From assembly GCA_007117625.1 (NCBI GenBank), contig SKGE01000033.1:1-39048 (forward strand): a DNA stretch of 39,048 nucleotides, in the 5' to 3' direction. Source of the stretch: Candidatus Izemoplasma sp. (GTDB taxonomy: Bacteria > Bacillota_I > Bacilli_A > Izemoplasmatales > Izemoplasmataceae). The stretch's first letter is position 1, and each line of letters starts with the position of its first letter. Made by a program: the position numbers and the translations under genes. Under the pieces are notes generated by a model. That model was not told the DNA's origin. It made no database searches and was given only the letters and a program-made list of their open reading frames with translations. This document shows positions 8,139 through 18,359 of this stretch, piece by piece.

Positions 8139-8798
8139 ATGAAAAAGCAATTAGATAAAAAGACCTTTCTTAGCGCTTTGAAAGATGGACAATCGATTAT
8201 GGTAGGTGGCTTTATGGCAGTAGGAACGCCAGAAGTATTCATCGATTGGATCGTCGAAAGCAACGTTCAAAATTTAACGATTATTTGTAATGATGCTGGA
8301 TTTGAAGACAAAGGTGTTGGTAAGCTTATTGCCAACCATCAAGTAAAAAAATTGATTGCATCTCATATTGGTTTAAACCCAGAAGCCGGCAAACGCATGG
8401 GTGAAGGAACACTAACCGTAGAACTTGTTCCTCAAGGGACGCTTGTTGAACAAATCCGTGCTCATGGTGCTGGGCTTGGTGGCATATTGACCCCAACTGG
8501 TATTGGAACGATTGTCGAAGAAAACAAACAGAAAATTATTATCGATCAAAAAGCGTATTTACTTGAAGTTGCGCTCGGTGCTGATCTGGCTTTAATCCAA
8601 GCAAAAACAAGTGATATATACGGCAATCTTGTTTACGATAAAACGGCGCGGAATTTCAATCCGATGATGGCTTCTGCTGCAGAAACAGTGTTTGCCTATG
8701 TTGATGCTGTGATAGACCATTTAGATCCAGAAACGATTGTAACACCTCATGTTTTCATTGATGGTGTTGTTGCTAAGGAGGATACCAATGAATCCTAA
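8139..8798 (+). CDS. atoD: Acetate/butyrate-acetoacetate CoA-transferase subunit A
   Basis: CoA-transferase I alpha features ('MVGGFMAVGTPEVFIDWIV', 'TPTGIGTIVEE', 'YGNLVYDKTARNFNPMMASAA'); start set by AAAGGA RBS (8130 possible). Confidence 0.88.
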   Translation: MKKQLDKKTFLSALKDGQSIMVGGFMAVGTPEVFIDWIVESNVQNLTIICNDAGFEDKGVGKLIANHQVKKLIASHIGLNPEAGKRMGEGTLTVELVPQGTLVEQIRAHGAGLGGILTPTGIGTIVEENKQKIIIDQKAYLLEVALGADLALIQAKTSDIYGNLVYDKTARNFNPMMASAAETVFAYVDAVIDHLDPETIVTPHVFIDGVVAKEDTNES

Positions 8799-9441
8799 AG
8801 CGATTATTGCAGCACGCGTTGCAAAAGAGTTACACGACGGTGATTTAGTCAATTTAGGGATTGGTCTTCCGACCCTTGTCGCAAACTATATTCCAAACGC
8901 AATCAATGTCTTTTTACAAAGTGAAAACGGCCTTATCGGACTCGGACCTAGTCCTAGTGAAGATGAGATTGATCCTAACTTAACGAACGCCGGTGCGCAG
9001 TATGTAACGCTCAAACAAGGTGGCATGTTTTTTGATTCTGCGGTATCGTTTGGTATTATTCGTGGTGGCCATGTGGATGTCACGGTATTAGGTGCTTTAG
9101 AGGTTGATCAAGAAGGCTCACTTGCGAGTTGGATCATCCCAGGCAAACTTGTTCCAGGCATGGGAGGCGCGATGGATTTAGTCGTTGGCGCTAAAAAAGT
9201 CATCATCGCAACAACCCATACCAATAAAGGCAAACCCAAAATTAAAAAACAATGCTCACTTCCATTAACTGCCTACAAAGAAGTCGATATGATTGTGACC
9301 GAAATGGCAGTCATCGAAGTAAGGTTTGATGGTCTGCATCTCATCGAACGTCATCCAGCAGTAAGCATTGAGACAATTATCGAACATACAGATGCAGAGC
9401 TGATTATAAACGACGTAAAACTCATGGAGGTAAACGAATGA
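8788..9441 (+). CDS. atoA: Acetate/butyrate-acetoacetate CoA-transferase subunit B
   Basis: CoA-transferase I beta features ('[16 protein letters not shown]', '[10 protein letters not shown]', '[15 protein letters not shown]', 'GMGGAMDLV'); RBS aaggagg before ATG 8788. Confidence 0.9.
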   Translation: MNPKAIIAARVAKELHDGDLVNLGIGLPTLVANYIPNAINVFLQSENGLIGLGPSPSEDEIDPNLTNAGAQYVTLKQGGMFFDSAVSFGIIRGGHVDVTVLGALEVDQEGSLASWIIPGKLVPGMGGAMDLVVGAKKVIIATTHTNKGKPKIKKQCSLPLTAYKEVDMIVTEMAVIEVRFDGLHLIERHPAVSIETIIEHTDAELIINDVKLMEVNE

Positions 9442-9827
9442 AAGTCATACATAAAGTACGCTTATCACAAGCGGATGCACACTATGGAGGAAATCTTGTT
9501 GATGGTGCCAAAGCCTTAGCTTATTTTGGTGATGTTGCAACGGAACTACTCATCAGAAACGACGGTGACGAGGGGTTGTTTCGTGCCTACGACAGTGTCG
9601 ATTTTTTAGCCCCTATGTACGCGGGAGATATTATCGAAATTGAAGGTGAAATAACTCACATCGGTAACACTTCCCGTAAAATGACATTTGCCTGTCGTAA
9701 AGTTGCTATAGCAAGACCAGACATTAACGAAAGTGCGGCAGAGTATCTCAAAACACCGATTGTAACCACCCAAGCAACAGGCACCTGCATCGTGCCAAAA
9801 GACAAACAGAGGTTCAGTCATGGATAA
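9438..9827 (+). CDS. kal: 3-aminobutyryl-CoA ammonia-lyase
   Basis: Small hot-dog protein ('[17 protein letters not shown]', '[19 protein letters not shown]'); position between CoA-transferase and kce. Confidence 0.88.
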   Translation: MKVIHKVRLSQADAHYGGNLVDGAKALAYFGDVATELLIRNDGDEGLFRAYDSVDFLAPMYAGDIIEIEGEITHIGNTSRKMTFACRKVAIARPDINESAAEYLKTPIVTTQATGTCIVPKDKQRFSHG

Positions 9828-10662
9828 ACTGATTATAACGTGTGCGATTAGTGGTGCTGAGGTTATGAAAGAACATAACCCTTACGTCCCTTATACGATA
9901 GAAGAAATGGTTCGAGAAGCGACACTTGCCTATCAAGCCGGTGCCTCAATCATCCATCTACATGCACGCTATGACGATGGAACCCCAACCCAAGATAAAG
10001 ACCGCTATGAAGCGATTATCAAAGCGATTCGTCAAGCCTGTCCAGACGTGATTATTCAACCATCGACTGGAGGTGCGGTAGGCATGAGTAAAGAAGAGCG
10101 GATGCAAGTAACAGAGCTCCCGCTTGAGATGGCGACCCTTGATTGTGGTACGCTTAACTTTGGCGGCGATGAAATCTTTGTTAACACAGAAAATGATATT
10201 AAATACTTTGCCCGCGTCATGCATGAAAAAAACATCTACCCAGAACTTGAATGCTTTGAAAAAGGACACATTGATATGGTCTTAAGACTACATAAGAAAG
10301 GCTTCATCCACGCTCCACTTCACTTTAGTTTTGTTCTCGGTGTCAACGGTGGCATGACCGGTGAACCACGTGATTTTCACTTTTTAAGAGAAAGCATCCC
10401 AAGCGATGCCACCTATAGCGTTGCAGGGATTGGAAGGTTTGAGTTTCCACTTGCAAAACTATCCATTCAAAACGGTGGACATGTTCGCGTTGGATTAGAA
10501 GATAACATCTACATTGATAAAGGGGTTTTAGCTCAAGGAAACAAAGCCTTAGTCGAAAAGGTTGTTGAACTTGCTCGACAAGAAAACCGCTCGATTGCAA
10601 CCCCGAATGAAGCTAGAAAAATACTTAGAATGGAGACCTTTAACGATGAAAACACCCTGTAA
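9820..10662 (+). CDS. kce: 3-keto-5-aminohexanoate cleavage enzyme
   Basis: BKACE/DUF849 family motifs ('ITCAISGAE', '[10 protein letters not shown]', '[11 protein letters not shown]', '[11 protein letters not shown]'). Confidence 0.93.
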   Translation: MDKLIITCAISGAEVMKEHNPYVPYTIEEMVREATLAYQAGASIIHLHARYDDGTPTQDKDRYEAIIKAIRQACPDVIIQPSTGGAVGMSKEERMQVTELPLEMATLDCGTLNFGGDEIFVNTENDIKYFARVMHEKNIYPELECFEKGHIDMVLRLHKKGFIHAPLHFSFVLGVNGGMTGEPRDFHFLRESIPSDATYSVAGIGRFEFPLAKLSIQNGGHVRVGLEDNIYIDKGVLAQGNKALVEKVVELARQENRSIATPNEARKILRMETFNDENTL

Positions 10663-11677
10663 ATACGGAACCCACCGTGTGGTTAAACCACAAGGCGTAC
10701 TTCCTCAAGCCGCAGATACTATAGACAATACGATGGAACTTTATCCTAATGAGATTAAAATCGAAGTCGACACGTTAAACATCGATTCAGCATCGTTTCA
10801 TCAAATTAAACACGCGTGTCACAATGACGTAGAGAAAATGAAAACGATGATTTTAGAGATTGTTAATACCCGTGGTAAAATGCAAAACCCGGTCACAAAA
10901 AGTGGTGGTATGTTAATCGGAACCGTTTCTGAAATTGGCGGGGCATTTCACAACCAAAAATTAACGGTTGGCACAAAAATTGCGACGCTTGTTTCACTTT
11001 CATTAACCCCTTTAAAGATTGAAGAAATACTCGACATTAACATCAATAACGATCAAGTTAGAATTAAAGGACAAGCCGTTTTATTTGATTCAGGTATTTA
11101 TGCAGAACTTCCAAAAGATATGGATGCGCATTTAGCACTCGCAGCTTTAGATGTTGCTGGTGCACCAGCACAAGTCAAAAAGCTTGCCAAACAAGGTGAC
11201 ACAGTTCTCATCGTTGGAGCGGCAGGAAAAAGTGGCTTGCTCTGTGCCATGCAAGCTCACCAAAGCGTCGGAAAAGATGGAAAAGTGATTGGACTTGTCA
11301 ATGAAGCTTGGCAAGCTGAACTGCTTGAAAAAATGTCTTTATGCGACACCGTTTTACTCGCGGATGCAACGAATGCAGTCGCTGTTTATGAAGCCGTTCA
11401 ATCAGTCTCAAGCGAACTTGCTGATGTAAGCATAAACGTTGTTAATGTTGAAAATACAGAAATGGGAACCATCCTCGCCACCAAAGATGATGGTATTGTC
11501 TACTTTTTCTCTATGGCAACCTCATTCACTAAAGCCGCTTTAGGCGCAGAAGGTGTCGGCAAAGATGTCACGATGATTATCGGTAATGGTTACACTAAAG
11601 CCCATGCGGAAATAACGCTAGACATCGTTCGAAAAAACCCGAAACTAAAAGCACTGTTTGAAGAAAAATACGTTTAA
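10646..11677 (+). CDS. kdd: L-erythro-3,5-diaminohexanoate dehydrogenase
   Basis: '[18 protein letters not shown]' N-terminus, Rossmann 'VLIVGAAGKSGLLCAMQA'; operon context; start 10646 overlaps kce by 17 nt. Confidence 0.9.
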   Translation: MKTPCKYGTHRVVKPQGVLPQAADTIDNTMELYPNEIKIEVDTLNIDSASFHQIKHACHNDVEKMKTMILEIVNTRGKMQNPVTKSGGMLIGTVSEIGGAFHNQKLTVGTKIATLVSLSLTPLKIEEILDININNDQVRIKGQAVLFDSGIYAELPKDMDAHLALAALDVAGAPAQVKKLAKQGDTVLIVGAAGKSGLLCAMQAHQSVGKDGKVIGLVNEAWQAELLEKMSLCDTVLLADATNAVAVYEAVQSVSSELADVSINVVNVENTEMGTILATKDDGIVYFFSMATSFTKAALGAEGVGKDVTMIIGNGYTKAHAEITLDIVRKNPKLKALFEEKYV

Positions 11678-11692
11678 ACAAGGAGTGATTCG

Positions 11693-12961
11693 ATGAAACT
11701 TTCATTAAACGATAGATATCTACAACGCAAAAATAAATACTTTCCAAACGTTAGCGAAACCGATTGGAATGACTGGAAATGGCAAACACGTAACCGCGTA
11801 CGCGATGTCGAAACACTCAAACAATACATCGAGCTTACCGAACGCGAAGAAACGATTATTAACGATGTACTCGGTCGTTTTAGAATGGCCATCACTCCTT
11901 ATTACTTAACCTTGATTGATCCCACCGATCCGGAATGTCCGATGCGACTTCAAGCAATCCCTTTAGGAAACGAACTCGAAGTCGGTAAACACGATCTATT
12001 AGACCCACTTGCTGAAGACCATGACTCGCCCGTTCCAGGGTTGACGCACCGCTATCCAGATCGGGTTTTGTTTTTAATCACTGACATGTGTAGTATGTAC
12101 TGTAGACATTGTACTAGAAGACGCTTCGCAGGCATGCGTGATGCCGAGACCAGCTTAGACCAAATCAATCAAGGCATCACCTACATTAAAAATAACCCAG
12201 AAATTCGAGATGTTCTTTTAAGTGGTGGCGACGCTTTCTTAGTCAGTGATGAACGCATCGAATATATCTTAGAAAAACTTCGAGAAATTGATCACGTTGA
12301 AGTCATCCGTTTCGGTTCACGAACACCAGTTGTAATGCCACAACGCATTACCGATAAACTCGTCAATATCTTAAAGAAACATCAACCAGTATGGGTCAAC
12401 ACCCACTTCAACCATCCCGATGAGATTACCATCGAAAGCAAAGCAGCCTTAGACCGTCTTGCAAACGCTGGAATTCCACTTGGAAATCAAAGTGTTCTAT
12501 TAAGAGGTGTTAACGATTGTGTCCATATTATGCGTCGGCTCGTCACCACCCTTGTCGCTGTTAGAGTCCGTCCATACTACATTTATCAGTGTGATTTATC
12601 GATGGGAATCGAACACTTTAGAACGCCAGTCAGTAAAGGTATAGAAATCATCGAAGGTCTTCGCGGACACATCAGCGGTTTTGCGGTCCCAACCTATGTT
12701 GTCGATGCACCCGGTGGTGGCGGAAAAATCCCGGTCATGCCAAACTACATCATTTCATCTGCCCCAGGAAAAATGGTATTGAGAAACTACGAAGGTGTGA
12801 TTACGACCTATAGTGAACCAACCCACTATGTCTCAGAATGTACATGTTCCGATTGCCAAAGCACAAAAACCGATGGCGTCAGCGGCTTATTACACGGTGA
12901 GCGCATTGCCTTAGAACCGAGCGTATTAGCCCGTAACGAGCGTATTAAACGTGAAAATTAA
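11693..12961 (+). CDS. kamA: L-lysine 2,3-aminomutase
   Basis: Radical-SAM cluster 'CSMYCRHCTRRRFAG', 'DVLLSGGDAFLVSD', 'FNHPDEIT', 'VDAPGGGGKIPVMPNY'. Confidence 0.96.
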   Translation: MKLSLNDRYLQRKNKYFPNVSETDWNDWKWQTRNRVRDVETLKQYIELTEREETIINDVLGRFRMAITPYYLTLIDPTDPECPMRLQAIPLGNELEVGKHDLLDPLAEDHDSPVPGLTHRYPDRVLFLITDMCSMYCRHCTRRRFAGMRDAETSLDQINQGITYIKNNPEIRDVLLSGGDAFLVSDERIEYILEKLREIDHVEVIRFGSRTPVVMPQRITDKLVNILKKHQPVWVNTHFNHPDEITIESKAALDRLANAGIPLGNQSVLLRGVNDCVHIMRRLVTTLVAVRVRPYYIYQCDLSMGIEHFRTPVSKGIEIIEGLRGHISGFAVPTYVVDAPGGGGKIPVMPNYIISSAPGKMVLRNYEGVITTYSEPTHYVSECTCSDCQSTKTDGVSGLLHGERIALEPSVLARNERIKREN

Positions 12962-13940
12962 TCTTCAAAATTACGATGTCATCGGGATCATTGGTCTAGC
13001 TAAAAATACTGGAAAAACAACCACACTCAACGCCCTCATAAAAGATTTACCCGCAGACCAAACCGCGATTACAAGTATCGGACTCGATGGAGAAACCATC
13101 GATCAGTTAACCTATTTGCCCAAACCTAAAATATACGCCAAAAAAGGCATTATCATCGCGACCACAACAGAATGTTTAAAACAATCGTATCTCGACTATG
13201 AAACGATAGAATCAACAAACATTAAAACCGCTATTGGTCGCGTGATTATCGTAAAAATCATCTCAGAAGGCTACATCGTCGTTGCCGGACCAACGACGAA
13301 TAGCGCTTTAAAAACAATTATAAAAAAGCTCAAAAAGTATGCTAAAAAAATCCTTATTGATGGCGCTTTTAATCGCTTGACATTCGCTAACATCGACTGT
13401 ATTGGGGGGATTATTCTCGCCACAGGTGCTAGCGTGAACGCCTCGATGGAAAAAACCGTTGAATATACCCAATCCATCCTAGCAAGTTTTCACTACCCAA
13501 AAGTAAAGTACGATCTACCACTGCAAGCACCCATGATGGTGCAAACCGGAAAAGAAACCTTTTTTGTCAAGAAAAAAACCAGCCAAGCGCTCCATCAACT
13601 AAATTTCAAAGAACCACTACAAAGACTTTACATCAAAGGTGCCATTACGCCTAGTTTAATTGACGGATTTATCAAACACGACATTCGAAACTTCACCCTT
13701 ATTTTAGAGGATGCCACGAAACTTTTAATTCCTCCTAAATACTATAAACACCTAAAAACTTTAAATATTGAAATCGTCGTTAGACAAGCCATTAACCTTA
13801 TAGCAGTAACCATCAATCCAACCAGTCCAAAAGGCATAAACTATCCGAAAAAAGACTTTTTAGAAGCCATACAAGCTATCTCAACCGTACCAGTATATAA
13901 TGTTAAAGAAAGTGAGGAAGCCGATGAAACTCATCCTTGA
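12951..13940 (+). CDS. kamB: KamB-like P-loop protein (putative lysine 5,6-aminomutase reactivase subunit)
   Basis: Walker A 'GLAKNTGKTTTLN'; located between kamA and kamD as in known kam clusters. Confidence 0.75.
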   Translation: MKINLQNYDVIGIIGLAKNTGKTTTLNALIKDLPADQTAITSIGLDGETIDQLTYLPKPKIYAKKGIIIATTTECLKQSYLDYETIESTNIKTAIGRVIIVKIISEGYIVVAGPTTNSALKTIIKKLKKYAKKILIDGAFNRLTFANIDCIGGIILATGASVNASMEKTVEYTQSILASFHYPKVKYDLPLQAPMMVQTGKETFFVKKKTSQALHQLNFKEPLQRLYIKGAITPSLIDGFIKHDIRNFTLILEDATKLLIPPKYYKHLKTLNIEIVVRQAINLIAVTINPTSPKGINYPKKDFLEAIQAISTVPVYNVKESEEADETHP

Positions 13941-15474
13941 TTACAACATCGTTGAAGCCTGTCGTAAAGACGCCGAAATAATCGCGAGTCAAATTCAAAC
14001 GATGATCGACCAACACAGCACTGTCGCGGTCGAAAGAACCATCCTTAGAATGTTAGGGATCGATGGCGTTAACGAGTTTGACATTCCTTATGTCAATGTC
14101 GTTGTCGACCATATCAAATCAACCGCAGACATTCGCAAAGGGGTTGCTTACTATCTTGCAAAGGTTATAGAAAAAGAAAACCTCACCCCTCAAGCCATCG
14201 CAGAGGCTATCTCTAAAAAAACCATAAATCTAGCTGATTATGATTCACCTGAAAAGCCTAATATAGAACTCTTAACGCCACATTTAGAAACTACAGAAGC
14301 ACAAATACGCGCCCAAAAAGCAACGCGTAAGCAATGGCAAAAAGAAACACAGTTCCCAGAAAAATATGTCATCGTCGCAACTGGAAATATCTATGAAGAT
14401 ATCGAACAGGCTATTTCAGCCGCTAAAAAAGGCGCTGATATTATTGCAGTGATTCGTACAACTGGACAATCGCTGCTTGATTACGTCCCCCATGGGGCGA
14501 CCACTGAAGGCTTTGGAGGGACCTATGCGACCCAAGAAAACTTTAGACTGATGCGCAAAGCACTTGATGAAGTATCCAAAACCGAAAATCGATACATTAA
14601 GCTCGTCAACTATGCTAGCGGTTTATGCATGCCAGAAATCGCTGCCATGGGCGCGATAGAACGTCTAGATATGATGTTAAACGACTCACTATATGGCATC
14701 ATTTTCCGCGATATCAACATGAAAAGAACTTTTGTTGACCAATATTTTTCACGCGTCATTTCAGCCTACGCCGAGATCACGATTAACACCGGAGAAGATA
14801 ACTATCTCACCACGTCAGATGCTTTTGATCATGCCCACACCGTCATTGCTTCACAGTTTATCAACGAACAATTTGCTAAAAAAGCATCCATGCCAGAAAC
14901 ACTCATGGGGCTTGGACATGCTTATGAGATTGATCCAAACCTTGAAAACAGCTTTAGTTATGAAATCGCACAAGCACAACTTTCAAGACAACTCTTTCCA
15001 AACGCTCCACTCAAGTACATGCCACCGACAAAACACATGACAGGGGATATCTTTCAAGGTACCATGCAAAATACATTGTTTAATATCGCCTCAGTCATAA
15101 CCCAGCAAAACATCCATTTACTCGGCATGTTAACTGAAGCGATTCACACGCCATTTATGAGCGATCGCGCCATCGCCTTAAACAATGCCAATTATATGTA
15201 TAAAGCATTCAAAGACTTCGCCGCTACGATTGATATTAAAGAAGGAAGTCTTATTGATCAGCGCGCAAAAACCGTCTTAAATGAGGCCAAGCAATTACTC
15301 GATACGATTCGCGAAGAAGGTCTATTTAAAACATTAGAAAAGGGGACCTTTGCAGGTGTATCTCGCAAAGAAACTCAAGGAAAAGGATTAGATGGTGTCT
15401 TTAAAAAAGCAAACGTGTATCAAAACCCAGTTATCGATCGTATGCTTGCATCCTTAAAGGAGGGAACATCATGA
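13924..15474 (+). CDS. kamD: D-lysine 5,6-aminomutase alpha subunit
   Basis: 'AATGNIYEDIEQAISAAKKGADIIAVIRTTGQSLLDYVPHGATTEGFGGTYATQENF'; 516 aa; start 13924 after gtgagga RBS. Confidence 0.95.
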   Translation: MKLILDYNIVEACRKDAEIIASQIQTMIDQHSTVAVERTILRMLGIDGVNEFDIPYVNVVVDHIKSTADIRKGVAYYLAKVIEKENLTPQAIAEAISKKTINLADYDSPEKPNIELLTPHLETTEAQIRAQKATRKQWQKETQFPEKYVIVATGNIYEDIEQAISAAKKGADIIAVIRTTGQSLLDYVPHGATTEGFGGTYATQENFRLMRKALDEVSKTENRYIKLVNYASGLCMPEIAAMGAIERLDMMLNDSLYGIIFRDINMKRTFVDQYFSRVISAYAEITINTGEDNYLTTSDAFDHAHTVIASQFINEQFAKKASMPETLMGLGHAYEIDPNLENSFSYEIAQAQLSRQLFPNAPLKYMPPTKHMTGDIFQGTMQNTLFNIASVITQQNIHLLGMLTEAIHTPFMSDRAIALNNANYMYKAFKDFAATIDIKEGSLIDQRAKTVLNEAKQLLDTIREEGLFKTLEKGTFAGVSRKETQGKGLDGVFKKANVYQNPVIDRMLASLKEGTS

Positions 15475-16211
15475 GCCGGTTCATTCGCCCATACGGAGAT
15501 ACGATGAACGATGGTAAAGTTCAGTTATCCTTCACTCTCCCAGTTGAAAATAATGCCCACGGTGAAGCCTGCGCAAAAGCCTATGCTGAAACGCTGAAAA
15601 TTCACGATGTCGCTGTCGTACACGCTGAAACCTTAAGCGAAGAATACACCTTCTTTGTTGTTTATGGGACAGCTAGTGAACAACTTGATCCATCAACCAT
15701 CAAAGCTACCGAAGTCGAAAGTGATGTTATGGATAAAGCAGAGATCGAAGCTTTTATCGAAAAAAACTTTAATCGCACCCTAACGTTTATTGGTGCATCC
15801 ACAGGAACCGATGCGCATACAGTTGGTATTGATGCGATCATGAATATGAAAGGCTATAGTGGTCATTACGGTTTAGAGCGATACAAACATATCAATGCGA
15901 TAAACTTAGGATCTCAAGTTGATAACGAAGCGCTTTTAGAAGCTGCAATTGAACATCAAGCTGACGTAATTTTAATCAGCCAAACCGTAACTCAAAAAGA
16001 TGTACATATTCAAAATCTCACAGCTTTTATTGAACTTTTAGAAGCCGAAAACAAGCGTGATGATTTTATTGTCATCATTGGAGGAGCACGCATAAGCCAT
16101 CACCTCGCTAAAGAACTTGGCTATGATGCGGGCTTCGGACCAAAAAAATTCGCTTTTCATGTCGCGAGTTTTGCCGTACAAGCATTGCTCGAAAAAGAAA
16201 AGAATGTGTAA
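15471..16211 (+). CDS. kamE: D-lysine 5,6-aminomutase beta subunit (B12-binding)
   Basis: Base-off B12 motif DxHxxG in 'GTDAHTVGIDAIMNMKGYSGHYGLERY'; 'IIGGARISHHLAKELGYDAGFGP'; 4-nt overlap with kamD. Confidence 0.95.
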   Translation: MSRFIRPYGDTMNDGKVQLSFTLPVENNAHGEACAKAYAETLKIHDVAVVHAETLSEEYTFFVVYGTASEQLDPSTIKATEVESDVMDKAEIEAFIEKNFNRTLTFIGASTGTDAHTVGIDAIMNMKGYSGHYGLERYKHINAINLGSQVDNEALLEAAIEHQADVILISQTVTQKDVHIQNLTAFIELLEAENKRDDFIVIIGGARISHHLAKELGYDAGFGPKKFAFHVASFAVQALLEKEKNV

Positions 16212-16231
16212 AATATCTACACATTCTTTTT
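16200..16231. terminator. Bidirectional intrinsic terminator between convergent genes
   Basis: aagaatgtgta (16200-16210)/tacacattctt (16218-16228) with T-run on + and A-run upstream. Confidence 0.85.
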
Positions 16232-18238
16232 AAACAATTGGGATAATCGTTCACTGTGAATCGCTTCAATGCCAGCATCAATGACAGCTTTTGAAAAATG
16301 CGCACCCTCTACCCCTTTTAACTCTTCAACAATACGCTCTTTTGGATAAGAGGGTGTGTAGTTTTTACTGCTCGCCATCGTCGCAATGATTTCTGCTAAC
16401 CCTAAAATTTGTCCTCCAATCGAAATCTCGTTTTCAGTTAACCCTCGAGGATAACCTGATCCATCGATCCGTTCGTGGTGTTCATAAACAAACGTCGCTA
16501 CTGAATCGAGTACTGGGGACTGTTGTATGACTTGATAGCCATATTCAACATGTTTCTTCATCGCTTCATAATCGGCGTAACTGTATTTACCTTGTTTTTT
16601 CGCAACGTTTTCCTCAACACCTAGTTTACCAATATCATGAACAATGCCTGACCAATAAATTTGCTCTACCGTACTTGGGGCTAGCTTCATTAACTTCGCA
16701 ATCGCCTCAGCAATCATTGCCACATCGATACTGTGTCTACTTAGATATGGATCAAATAGTTCTAACGTTCTTAATAGACTTAAAATAATATCGTTCCGAA
16801 TGGTATCCGATTCAGCAGTTAAATGCTCAGACTCATAGTAACTATTAAACAATATTTGTAAAGATTCAAAAAACATTAAATCGTCACGGCTAAACGTCGC
16901 CTCAGATTTTTCATCAAAATCAAAACTCATTCCACAGTAAACACCATCACGTAAACGAATCGTTAAATGTAAACTTTCTTTAATTTTTGGGGAAATATTA
17001 GCGCAAGAAGCGTACTTGTCGCCTAAATCTTTACGAATGAAACGCTCAGCATCCTGAATTAAAACAGGTTTGTCAAGATCAAGTTTCCACCCTTCAGAAC
17101 TGAGCTGCAACGCATTTAATTGCTTGACATCATAGCCTTTCGCATCGATAAAGTGGACCCGTTTTCCAATCAACGTCACACTCGCATAATCTGATTTATC
17201 ATAAAGCGTTAATATCGTCTCAAACATTGCTTTAATTTGGCGACGTATTTTTGAACCTTCAATGTCGCGATAGTCGGTAGAAAACCGCAACAAATTATGC
17301 ATCGCTTGAACTAAGTTATCCAATCTATTTTGTGTTGAAATCATATAAGATTGGTCACTTAAAATCCGCTTTTGATACGACTTAATCAGTAAAACAATTA
17401 ACGTCATCATCGATAAGAAAATATTAATATCTAACATCAACGCGTAATGGTCTCGACCAGTATCAAACGGTTGTACAAAAGCGAGCATCAAAATAAAGAA
17501 AATAGAAAATATATAGCTCGTGCGATAAGGCGCTTTAAAACCAACATAAACCGCAAAAACACCAAAAATATACTTATGCTCATCAAAGTTAAAGAAAGGA
17601 ATCCAACCAAAGATAAACAAGATTGAAAACATCAAAAACACACCATAAAGGATTAACTCGTCCTTTTTAAACCGAATCGGCATTGCCTCATCATCATAAT
17701 GTAGCGCAAAATACAAAGGAACACTAATGATGAACACACTAAAGAAATCACCGAAAAACCAAACATACCAACTATTTTCCACATCAGAAAGCGCTAGTGC
17801 TCCAGTGCTCAAATAACTTAAATGTCCTAAAATAGTTGTCATCACAATCAATGCTAAAGTCATTAAGAAAAAGTGTGATATATTCACTAAATCTAAAGAT
17901 AGTTTAAAAGCCAATTTATCAGCTAACAATAAAACAGCATAAATCGGAATCATACTCGAAGCCACCAGTAACACCGGTTGAAAAAGTAATAGCCCAATAC
18001 TCAAATCTTCAAAAAAGATATAACTGATCAAATAACCTAAATAGTACCCAACGATCAAGACTGGAAAAATCGGCTTCTTATAATAAAGCACAAACCCAAA
18101 CGCAAAGCCTAAAGCAGGCCAAATAATGCTCGATTGTAAAGGAGCAATTGCAAACCATCGACCTAACACCACAGATGCCATAATAAAAATACCCGCAAAC
18201 AAATGTGTTTTAAGGGGATACTTTAATGAAAACTTCAT
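16217..18238 (-). CDS. Multi-TM (MASE1-like) sensor with HD-GYP phosphodiesterase domain
   Basis: HD-GYP signatures 'HDIGKLGVEENVAKK' and 'HHERIDGSGYPRGL'; about 8 N-terminal hydrophobic segments; start at MKFSLKYP with aggtgatg RBS. Confidence 0.88.
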   Translation of the reverse strand: MKFSLKYPLKTHLFAGIFIMASVVLGRWFAIAPLQSSIIWPALGFAFGFVLYYKKPIFPVLIVGYYLGYLISYIFFEDLSIGLLLFQPVLLVASSMIPIYAVLLLADKLAFKLSLDLVNISHFFLMTLALIVMTTILGHLSYLSTGALALSDVENSWYVWFFGDFFSVFIISVPLYFALHYDDEAMPIRFKKDELILYGVFLMFSILFIFGWIPFFNFDEHKYIFGVFAVYVGFKAPYRTSYIFSIFFILMLAFVQPFDTGRDHYALMLDINIFLSMMTLIVLLIKSYQKRILSDQSYMISTQNRLDNLVQAMHNLLRFSTDYRDIEGSKIRRQIKAMFETILTLYDKSDYASVTLIGKRVHFIDAKGYDVKQLNALQLSSEGWKLDLDKPVLIQDAERFIRKDLGDKYASCANISPKIKESLHLTIRLRDGVYCGMSFDFDEKSEATFSRDDLMFFESLQILFNSYYESEHLTAESDTIRNDIILSLLRTLELFDPYLSRHSIDVAMIAEAIAKLMKLAPSTVEQIYWSGIVHDIGKLGVEENVAKKQGKYSYADYEAMKKHVEYGYQVIQQSPVLDSVATFVYEHHERIDGSGYPRGLTENEISIGGQILGLAEIIATMASSKNYTPSYPKERIVEELKGVEGAHFSKAVIDAGIEAIHSERLSQLFKKNV

Positions 18239-18359
18239 GACATCACCTACACTTTCACAATTATTATAGCACATGCCAAAGACTATCAAAAAACTTACGT
18301 GCAAAAAAAACTACTTATGGTATAATACATAAGGTTAACAAGAAACGGAGGAAACTACT

